Source of the DNA: Bacteroidales bacterium
GTDB lineage: Bacteria > Bacteroidota > Bacteroidia > Bacteroidales > VadinHA17
Reading direction: 5' to 3'
NCBI GenBank assembly: GCA_022615595.1
Contig: JAKEGI010000163.1
Span: 1 to 6,721 of the forward strand
Length of the DNA stretch: 6,721 nucleotides
Every line of letters begins with the position of its first letter. Position 1 is the stretch's first letter. This document shows positions 1 through 5,018 of this stretch, in pieces. The translations under genes and the position numbers were made by a program. The notes beneath the pieces are model-generated. The model was not told the DNA's origin. It did not search any database and saw only the letters and a program-made list of their open reading frames with translations.

Positions 1-1761
1 CCATACTCATCTGTTAATGTGACATTTGCAGAGATAAAGCAGGCAGAGCCGAGGATATGGTGGCCAAACGGAATGGGACAACCGGCGCTCTACCCGGCTT
101 CAGTGACATTCCAGGGAAAGGACGGCACAACACATGACCGCGAAGACATTATGTTCGGTTTCAGGGAGACAGGAGGTTACTTTGACGAGAAGATAGGATC
201 GCGTGTATTTACCATCAATGGCCAGAAGATCTTCATCAGGGGGGCAAACTGGATTGCCTCCGATGCGATGCTTCGTCTCAACCCTCAGAGGTATGAGGCC
301 GAGGTGAAGATGCATGCCGAGATGAATATGAATATGATCAGGGTTTGGGGAGGTTCGATAATGGAAAGGCCTGAGTTCTATGATGCCTGCGACAGGTATG
401 GCATACTTGTATGGCAGGACCTATGGATAACCGGCGACTGTAATGGAAGATGGCCCGACGAGAAAAAGGCTGAGACGCAGGAGCGTCGCCGCGAGTATCC
501 CGACAGCCATTCTCTTTTTATCGAGTCGCTCACAGACCAGGTTAAGATGCTTCGCAACCATCCATCGCTATATCTGTGGTGTGGCGGAAATGAATTTCCT
601 CCACCTCCTGAACTGAATGGCAGGATAAGCAGAACCCTCGCAGCCCTTGATGGCACAAGATACTACCTTGACGAATCGACATCGCCGAGCCTTCTTAAGA
701 ACACGATTGGAGGCAACGGTGACGGTCCCTACGGTGTAAAAGAGCCGGTATGGTACTTTACCCAGAAGTGGTACCCCTTCAATCCTGAGATCGGTTCAGT
801 CGGGCTCCCCAATATGGAGTCAATGGTAAGGATGATGGAAGAGAAGGATCTCGTACCCCCCTCAGGGAAAGAGGTGAATGATATATGGCGGTATCACAAA
901 TATCTTGGTTATGGCGACATGATCGAAAAGATGGGAGAGGTAAAGGACCTGAAGGATTTTGTCACCAAGGCACAGATCGCAGGTTATGATCAGTACCGTT
1001 CCCTTGCCGGGGGTTTTACTTCAAGAATGTGGGACTGGTATACCGGTTTCCTGGTATGGAAGAGCCAGAATCCATGGCCAGCACTTAAGGGACAGTTCTA
1101 TGACTGGTTTCTTGATCAGAACGCCACATATTATGGATTTAAGCATGCTGCAGCTCCTCTGCACCTGCAGTTTAATCCCTCCGACTCAGTTGTCTATATT
1201 GTCAATTCTACACCCAAGGAGCGCAAGGGGCTAAGGTTTGAGGCTGTTCTTTCAGATGAAAATGGAAAGGAGTTGTGGAAGCGGTCACAGGAGGCAGGTG
1301 TGCCTGCAAACAGTGTGATCAAGGTATGGGAAATCGATCTGAAGGCTAAGCCTGCCCGGATACATTTCCTGAAACTGAAGATAACCTACCTCTCCACCGG
1401 GGTCACCATTGATGAGAACACATACTGGCTGCCTTATGAGAACAGGCAGGAAGCATTCATGCAGCTCAGTGATGCCAAAGTAGTGGCTCAGATGACCAGA
1501 AACGCCAGTGGCAAGATCACCGTGGACATTGCCAACAGTGGCGATGTTGCGGCATTCTTTGTGAGGATGAAGGTCATCAAGACTCTGACGGGTGAGATGT
1601 TATCACCGGTTTTCTTCGATGATAACTACATCGTCATCATGCCCGGAGAGAAGAGAAGCATCACCGTTGATATCAGCCTGCTTACCGAGGAGAGCAGAAA
1701 TACTCCGCTCTCGCTCTATTATGAGGGTGTTAACCTGATGCCCGGGATGACGAGGTTGTAG
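1..1761 (+). CDS. GH2 glycoside hydrolase, beta-mannosidase / exo-glucosaminidase-like (5' partial)
   Basis: This is the C-terminal 586 residues of a family 2 glycoside hydrolase. The frame is open from base 1, so the N-terminal sugar-binding sandwich and any signal peptide lie off the window. Visible in order: the end of an Ig-like domain with the WWPNGMGQPALY signature (visible residues about 20-31); a TIM barrel with IRVWGG and GILVWQD; the acid/base Glu198 in LWCGGNEF; the nucleophile Glu263 in NPEIGSVGLPN; and C-terminal beta-sandwich domains from about residue 385. The GGNE-PPPP-LN and EIGSVGLP contexts resemble plant-type endo-beta-mannosidase and CsxA-type exo-beta-D-glucosaminidase more than classical beta-mannosidase, which has SEFG at the nucleophile. 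It therefore likely cleaves a beta-linked mannose or glucosamine from a glycan, but the exact substrate is inferred. Both catalytic residues are intact, and the gene ends in a clean TAG. No terminator follows it. Confidence 0.92.
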   Translation, partial: PYSSVNVTFAEIKQAEPRIWWPNGMGQPALYPASVTFQGKDGTTHDREDIMFGFRETGGYFDEKIGSRVFTINGQKIFIRGANWIASDAMLRLNPQRYEAEVKMHAEMNMNMIRVWGGSIMERPEFYDACDRYGILVWQDLWITGDCNGRWPDEKKAETQERRREYPDSHSLFIESLTDQVKMLRNHPSLYLWCGGNEFPPPPELNGRISRTLAALDGTRYYLDESTSPSLLKNTIGGNGDGPYGVKEPVWYFTQKWYPFNPEIGSVGLPNMESMVRMMEEKDLVPPSGKEVNDIWRYHKYLGYGDMIEKMGEVKDLKDFVTKAQIAGYDQYRSLAGGFTSRMWDWYTGFLVWKSQNPWPALKGQFYDWFLDQNATYYGFKHAAAPLHLQFNPSDSVVYIVNSTPKERKGLRFEAVLSDENGKELWKRSQEAGVPANSVIKVWEIDLKAKPARIHFLKLKITYLSTGVTIDENTYWLPYENRQEAFMQLSDAKVVAQMTRNASGKITVDIANSGDVAAFFVRMKVIKTLTGEMLSPVFFDDNYIVIMPGEKRSITVDISLLTEESRNTPLSLYYEGVNLMPGMTRL

Positions 1762-1775
1762 GGGGATCCATAGTG

Positions 1776-1815
1776 TCTTGCGGTCCTGCGGTCTTGCGGT
1801 CTTGCGGTCTTGCGG
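1776..1815. repeat. 8-bp tandem repeat, five units (TCTTGCGG)
   Basis: Five consecutive 8-bp units of TCTTGCGG start 14 bp after the GH2 stop codon. The second unit (1784-1791) carries one T-to-C change and the other four are identical. The repeat lies in the gap between convergent genes. It has no dyad symmetry, so it is not a terminator. An array this short and perfect suggests slipped-strand expansion. No function can be assigned. Confidence 0.9.
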
Positions 1816-1846
1816 TTTCAAAGTATCTGATTACCGATTCCCTGCT

Positions 1847-1870
1847 TGCCCCATGCCCCATGCCCCATGC
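1847..1870. repeat. 7-bp tandem repeat, 3.4 units (TGCCCCA)
   Basis: Three perfect units of TGCCCCA (1847-1853, 1854-1860, 1861-1867) plus a partial TGC end 2 bp before the complement of the regulator's stop codon. Together with the 8-bp array upstream it makes up over half of the 111-bp gap 1762-1872. The rest (1816-1846) shows nothing recognisable. Confidence 0.88.
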
Positions 1871-1872
1871 TC

Positions 1873-2568
1873 TTATCCGATCCTGCTTATCTCTTCAAGG
1901 CGGTGGTGATCAAGGAGTGTGATGCTTTTGTCAGACAATGAAATGATTTTGTCTTTCTCGAAGCTCTTCAGGACCTTTACGGCACCTTCGGTTGATATCC
2001 CGGCAAAATCGGCAAGCTCCCTCCTTGACAGGTGTCTGAACAAATCTTCGCCGCCGAAGTTCTCTGGTGCCAGCGTCAGCAGCACAGAAGCCATCCTTCC
2101 GTTGGTCTGCTGGTGCAGAAGGTGGTCAAGCGATGAGTAGAGGCGGGTATTATGCTCACAATACCTCCTGATGATCGCAAAAGCAAATGCTCCGTTGTTC
2201 CTGACCAGCCCCGCTATTGCATCCTTCTCTATCAGGAAGCCTGTGGTCTCTGTCAGTGCCACGACGGAATAGCTGAAGGTGTTTGGATTGAACACTGCTG
2301 ACAGTCCGACCATCTCACCCGGCCTCAGAATACGAAGGTTATAGTCGCGCCCGTTGCTGCACTCTATGTATTGCCTTGAGAATCCGTTAACTATAAAAAT
2401 AACGTAAGAGGCAAAGGCGCCCTGCTTTGTTATGTTCTCGCCGCGCCGGAACAGTACCTGCACCCGGCTCTCACGGATCAGCAGCGTCTCCTCCGGTGTA
2501 AGGGCTGAGAAGCATGGCATGGTTATGTCACAGTTGAAATCCTTGTCGGTGTCGCTGAATGTTTTCAT
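1873..2568 (-). CDS. Crp/Fnr-family transcriptional regulator with N-terminal cysteines
   Basis: A 231-residue protein of normal length for the family. Residues about 20-120 form a cyclic-nucleotide-binding-type beta-roll (PGEMVG at 83-88), followed by a long dimerisation helix (about 120-155). A C-terminal Crp-type winged helix-turn-helix follows, with LSRRELADFAGIS at 180-192 and the recognition helix after it. The Arg-Ser pair that binds cAMP phosphate in E. coli CRP is replaced in the equivalent stretch (YSVVAL, 100-105), so cAMP is an unlikely ligand. Cys13 and Cys19 lie just before the beta-roll, where Fnr-type proteins carry cluster or redox cysteines; Cys70 and Cys137 are the only others. 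The start was chosen because a perfect TAnnTTTG box lies 16 bp upstream. Being divergent from the thiol-redox operon, it most likely regulates that operon and itself in response to a redox signal; this is inference. Confidence 0.93.
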   Translation of the reverse strand: MKTFSDTDKDFNCDITMPCFSALTPEETLLIRESRVQVLFRRGENITKQGAFASYVIFIVNGFSRQYIECSNGRDYNLRILRPGEMVGLSAVFNPNTFSYSVVALTETTGFLIEKDAIAGLVRNNGAFAFAIIRRYCEHNTRLYSSLDHLLHQQTNGRMASVLLTLAPENFGGEDLFRHLSRRELADFAGISTEGAVKVLKSFEKDKIISLSDKSITLLDHHRLEEISRIG

Positions 2569-2584
2569 CTCAAAGAGTGAATGA

Positions 2585-2592
2585 CAAAAATA
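2585..2592 (-). promoter_or_regulatory. Bacteroidota -7 promoter box of the Crp/Fnr gene
   Basis: On the minus strand this reads TATTTTTG, a perfect match to the Bacteroidota TAnnTTTG consensus, with 16 bp between it and the regulator's ATG. No good TTTG -33 box is seen at 19-21 bp spacing; the nearest similar sequence, TTGAC at 2604-2608, is too close. The predicted leader is only about 10 nt. Confidence 0.6.
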
Positions 2593-2624
2593 ATCAATAA
2601 CAGGTCAACTTTTTTATTGTCGTG

Positions 2625-2647
2625 TTTCAATCGCTGCATTGTTGAAA
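2625..2647. promoter_or_regulatory. Candidate operator: inverted repeat in the divergent promoter region
   Basis: TTTCAA (2625-2630) and TTGAAA (2642-2647) form perfect 6-bp inverted arms around an 11-bp spacer. A second, offset dyad, CAAT-N6-ATTG (2628-2641), lies inside it. A further dyad, CAATAA / TTATTG (2595-2600 and 2614-2619), lies closer to the regulator's promoter. Position between two divergent promoters is right for a Crp/Fnr-type operator. However, the spacing is not the classical FNR or CRP layout and short A/T-rich dyads arise by chance, so this is only a candidate. Confidence 0.25.
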
Positions 2648-2685
2648 ATAATCCTTTTATCATCAGCTGGCGTTTCGCAATAGCT

Positions 2686-2693
2686 TACTTTTG
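2686..2693 (+). promoter_or_regulatory. Bacteroidota -7 promoter box of the thiol-redox operon
   Basis: TACTTTTG matches TAnnTTTG perfectly and ends 18 bp before the osmC-like ATG, mirroring the spacing on the divergent side. The leader would be roughly 10-12 nt. No convincing -33 TTTG is present, which is compatible with dependence on an activator such as the neighbouring Crp/Fnr protein. No other such box was found between the operon's genes. Confidence 0.65.
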
Positions 2694-2711
2694 TGAAAAA
2701 TTTTACGGACC

Positions 2712-3128
2712 ATGAGACACAAGACAGAAGCCGGCTGGAAAGGCAAGATGAAATTTGATACCGTTGTTAACGGACACCATTTATTTATTGATCAGGCTGG
2801 TGACCATGGCGACGACAGCGGTCCGCGTCCGAAGCCTCTTATGCTTGCAGCGCTTGCAGGCTGCACGGGGATGGATGTCATATCACTTTTGAAGAAGATG
2901 CGCCAGGAGGTTGAATACTTCAATGTGATTGTCGAGGGAGATACTGAGGATGAGCATCCGAATGCATTCATAAAAATGCATGTCATTTACGAGTTCAGGG
3001 GTAAGGAGCTGGATACGGAAAAGATTGAGAAGTCAATCAGCCTCTCTATGGAACGTTATTGCGGAGTTTCAGCGGTTTACCGGAAAGCAGGCATAGAGAT
3101 GACTCATGAGGTGAGGATTCTGGACTAA
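2712..3128 (+). CDS. OsmC/Ohr-family protein (YhfA-like thiol peroxidase)
   Basis: 138 residues, the usual size for a single-domain OsmC-fold protein. Both redox cysteines of the family are present: Cys51 in LAGCTGMDVIS, the peroxidatic position at the start of the central helix, and Cys117 in RYCGVSAVYRKA, the resolving position. OsmC/Ohr enzymes are cytoplasmic and reduce organic hydroperoxides with two cysteines, usually recycled by a dithiol donor. The GCTGMDVIS wording is closest to the YhfA-like branch, whose substrate is poorly known. The start at 2712 gives the normal N-terminus (MRHKTEAGWKG); the next Met at residue 13 would cut off the first beta-strand. It is the first gene of a four-gene redox operon and could be fed electrons by the downstream thioredoxins. 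Confidence 0.93.
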   Translation: MRHKTEAGWKGKMKFDTVVNGHHLFIDQAGDHGDDSGPRPKPLMLAALAGCTGMDVISLLKKMRQEVEYFNVIVEGDTEDEHPNAFIKMHVIYEFRGKELDTEKIEKSISLSMERYCGVSAVYRKAGIEMTHEVRILD

Positions 3129-3130
3129 AA

Positions 3131-3165
3131 AAGGTACAAGGTACAGGGTACAGGGTACAGGGTAC
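3131..3165. repeat. 7-bp tandem repeat, five units (A[A/G]GGTAC)
   Basis: Five 7-bp units begin 2 bp after the osmC-like stop codon: two AAGGTAC units, then three AGGGTAC units. Each contains the palindrome GTAC. A diverged copy (GCTGTAC) occurs at 3171-3177. The array is in the intergenic part of an apparent operon, so it would be transcribed. Confidence 0.9.
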
Positions 3166-3177
3166 AAGGAGCTGTAC

Positions 3178-3220
3178 GAAAAACCAAGAACGAAAAACTA
3201 AAAACTAAAAACTAAAAACT
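3178..3220. repeat. 7-bp A-rich tandem repeat abutting a start codon (AAAAACT)
   Basis: Four perfect AAAAACT units (3193-3220) end exactly at the ATG of the next gene at 3221. The same 7-bp register runs back through degenerate units GAAAAAC, CAAGAAC and GAAAAAC from 3178, giving six heptads in all. The A-rich run is the only leader that gene has and probably serves as its ribosome-loading region, since Bacteroidota initiation relies little on Shine-Dalgarno pairing. A lone AAGGAG at 3166-3171 is too far upstream to act. Confidence 0.9.
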
Positions 3221-3574
3221 ATGTTATACACGAATTTAAATCACATCGAGACAGCTTCTCAGCTGGAGAAGATAATCAATGAAAACGAGAATGTAATGGT
3301 ATGCTGTGGTCGTATGGGCCCGATGTGCATCCCTGTCTACGGGGTAATGGAAGAGCTCGAGCCTGTATACTCACATGTTAAGTTTTACGATATGGAGTTT
3401 GACAATCCGGAGGCTGGCATCATACGCAATGCACCTGAGACAAGGGGCTTCATGGGTCTGCCCTACACAGTTTATTACAAGGAGGGCAAGATCGTAAAAG
3501 CCACTTCAAGCATCCAGAACATGGCACAGGTGAAAAGTATCCTTGATAGTCAGTTCGGACAGCCAAAAGCATAA
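3221..3574 (+). CDS. Thioredoxin-fold protein with atypical active site
   Basis: 117 residues in a thioredoxin fold. The helix after the active-site loop (PVYGVMEELEPVY, 38-50) and the cis-proline loop (MGLPYTVYYKEGK, Pro81) align with thioredoxin. The active site does not. Where thioredoxins have WCGPC, this protein reads MGPMC, so the position of the attacking cysteine is Gly33 and only the resolving-position Cys36 remains. Two extra adjacent cysteines, Cys28 and Cys29, lie in the preceding strand and could pair with Cys36. I recall similar CCGRMGPMC proteins in other anaerobes, so this is probably a family trait, not decay. It is cytoplasmic (no signal peptide) and directly precedes trxB with zero bases between stop and start, implying a working partnership. 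Its partner and reaction are not known to me. Confidence 0.85.
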   Translation: MLYTNLNHIETASQLEKIINENENVMVCCGRMGPMCIPVYGVMEELEPVYSHVKFYDMEFDNPEAGIIRNAPETRGFMGLPYTVYYKEGKIVKATSSIQNMAQVKSILDSQFGQPKA

Positions 3575-4519
3575 ATGATGGAGAGTGCCGGTCATTATGA
3601 TGTCATCGTTCTCGGCGGAGGACCTGCCGGGCTCACGGCAGCAATATACCTGTCGCGCGCCCGTATCAGGACATTAGTCCTTACCGATGCGACACCTGGT
3701 GGCCAGATGACGCTGACCCATGAGATAGCCAATTATCCGGGGATAGAGAAGATAAACGGCTATATGCTCGGATCGGTTATGAAAAAGCAGGCCACCGCCT
3801 TTGGTACTGTGGTAAAATCAAATACCATTATTTCATCCATGGTGCTTGATGCTCAGGTAAAGAGTGTCACAACATCTGAAGGGGAGACATACACAGCTGG
3901 TGCAGTCATTCTTGCCACCGGAGGGCGTTCACGTACCCTCGGTGTTCCGGGAGAGGATCTTTTCAGGGGAAGAGGCATATCATACTGCGCCACATGTGAC
4001 GGTGACTTTTTTACCGGTAAGGAGATAGTTGTGGTTGGTGGGGGTAACTCAGCCCTTGAAGAGGCAGTGTCACTGACAAAATATGCAACAAAGGTGACAG
4101 TTGTTCACCAGTTTGACCATTTCCAGGCGTTTCAGTATGCCATTGAGGAGGCCCGGGCAAACCCGAAGATAAGTTTTGTGATGAGTTCAACCATTTCTTC
4201 ATTCTATGGCAATGACAGCCTTGAGGGGGTTGAGATAAAGAACCTCATCAGCGGCGATGTCACCAGGTTCAGGACTGACGGTGTGTTTATATTTATAGGT
4301 TATGTGCCCAATACTGAAACACTAAAGGGGCTGGTCACTCTGAATGAGAGGGGAGAGATCATTGTCAGTGCGGACATGTCTACAGATATCAAAGGAGTAT
4401 ATGCAGCCGGTGACGCTATAGTAAAGCGTTACCGCCAGGTAACCACAGCCGTGGGTGACGGCACAGTTGCAGCACTGGCCGCTGCAGATTACCTCAATAC
4501 ATTGAAAAATAAAGAATAA
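3575..4519 (+). CDS. trxB: Thioredoxin reductase-like flavoprotein lacking the NADPH arginines
   Basis: 314 residues, the normal length of low-molecular-weight thioredoxin reductase. The N-terminal FAD site is GGGPAG (14-19), the redox dithiol is Cys138-Ala-Thr-Cys141 followed by DGDFF, the pyridine-nucleotide Rossmann motif is GGGNSALEEA (155-164), and the C-terminal FAD motif is AAGD (277-280) with YRQVTTAVGDG (286-296). The HRRDxFR motif that binds the 2'-phosphate of NADPH in E. coli TrxB reads HQFDHFQ here (178-184), losing all three arginines. This suggests NADH or another electron donor rather than NADPH. The ATG directly follows the upstream stop (TAAATG), so translation is probably coupled; a second Met immediately follows and could also start. 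It should reduce the thioredoxins encoded on either side of it. Gene name by family only. Confidence 0.93.
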   Translation: MMESAGHYDVIVLGGGPAGLTAAIYLSRARIRTLVLTDATPGGQMTLTHEIANYPGIEKINGYMLGSVMKKQATAFGTVVKSNTIISSMVLDAQVKSVTTSEGETYTAGAVILATGGRSRTLGVPGEDLFRGRGISYCATCDGDFFTGKEIVVVGGGNSALEEAVSLTKYATKVTVVHQFDHFQAFQYAIEEARANPKISFVMSSTISSFYGNDSLEGVEIKNLISGDVTRFRTDGVFIFIGYVPNTETLKGLVTLNERGEIIVSADMSTDIKGVYAAGDAIVKRYRQVTTAVGDGTVAALAAADYLNTLKNKE

Positions 4520-4529
4520 GAAAAAAGTT

Positions 4530-4949
4530 ATGAAAGGATTAATTATTGCACTTGTAATAGTGGCCGCGGTGGCCTTCCTCGTCATTCGTGCCTGGCACAA
4601 GATGAAGAATACACCAGTGGTTGAAGACAGTCATCTCATTGAACAACTGACAGAACAGAATTTCAATAACAAGATTAAGAAAGGTGTTGTTCTGGTTGAT
4701 TTCTGGGCTGACTGGTGTATGCCCTGTAAAATGATGGCTCCCATTCTCAACGAGGTGGCTGAAGCTGCAGAGGGTGAGGCTATTGTATATAAGCTCAATG
4801 TTGATGAGCAAAGGCAGGTTGCTGCCAGTTATGGTATCAGGAACATACCGACCATCATTGTTTTCAGGGATGGTAAGGAGGTTGAGAGAATTGTCGGGAT
4901 GAAGACAAAGGAGGTGCTGATAGCAAGCATCAAAAAGGCTCAGCAATAA
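4530..4949 (+). CDS. Membrane-anchored thioredoxin with CMPC active site
   Basis: 139 residues. Residues 3-19 form one hydrophobic segment with no lipobox or clear signal-peptidase site, so it is probably a retained anchor. After a short linker a complete thioredoxin domain follows (about 35-139), with the active site Trp62-Cys63-Met64-Pro65-Cys66 in place of WCGPC and the cis-proline Pro107 in IRNIPTIIVF. Positive residues after the anchor (Arg20, His23, Lys24, Lys26) outnumber those before it (Lys2), so by the positive-inside rule the domain probably faces the cytoplasm, where the TrxB-like enzyme could reduce it. A periplasmic placement cannot be excluded. The start lies 10 bp after the trxB stop behind an A-rich stretch, and this is the last gene of the operon. 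WCMPC changes the redox potential and partner choice in ways sequence alone does not predict. Confidence 0.92.
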   Translation: MKGLIIALVIVAAVAFLVIRAWHKMKNTPVVEDSHLIEQLTEQNFNNKIKKGVVLVDFWADWCMPCKMMAPILNEVAEAAEGEAIVYKLNVDEQRQVAASYGIRNIPTIIVFRDGKEVERIVGMKTKEVLIASIKKAQQ

Positions 4950-4970
4950 GATTTTATGTTAATTGGTTGG

Positions 4971-5018
4971 GAGGGTGCCCGGATGAGTTTCATCTGCCGG
5001 CACCCTCTTTGGCTTTTT
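4971..5018 (+). terminator. Rho-independent terminator of the thiol-redox operon
   Basis: A perfect 9-bp stem, GAGGGTGCC (4971-4979) with GGCACCCTC (4999-5007), encloses an inner ATGA/TCAT mini-stem and is followed by TTTGGCTTTTT. It starts 21 bp after the thioredoxin stop codon. The opposite strand has no T-run after the hairpin, so it should act mainly on plus-strand transcripts. It overlaps the last codons of the convergent gene. Confidence 0.8.

Noticed and set aside
1603..1821. 72-codon minus-strand frame beginning with repeated PQDRKTARPQDRKT
   Set aside because: Its start lies in the TCTTGCGG tandem array, so the repeated peptide is a by-product of the DNA repeat, and the rest is antisense to the GH2 3' end.
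3166..3171. AAGGAG resembling a Shine-Dalgarno sequence
   Set aside because: It lies about 50 bp before the next ATG with no start codon at working distance, and appears to be a variant of the GGTAC heptad.
3131..3220. Possible CRISPR array or attachment site in the repeat-rich gap
   Set aside because: Units are 7 bp with no spacers, and there are no cas or integrase genes nearby; these are simple tandem repeats.
4539..4946. 135-codon minus-strand frame opposite the membrane-anchored thioredoxin
   Set aside because: It mirrors a gene with clear thioredoxin motifs on the plus strand, has no recognisable domain or promoter, and is best explained as an antisense shadow.
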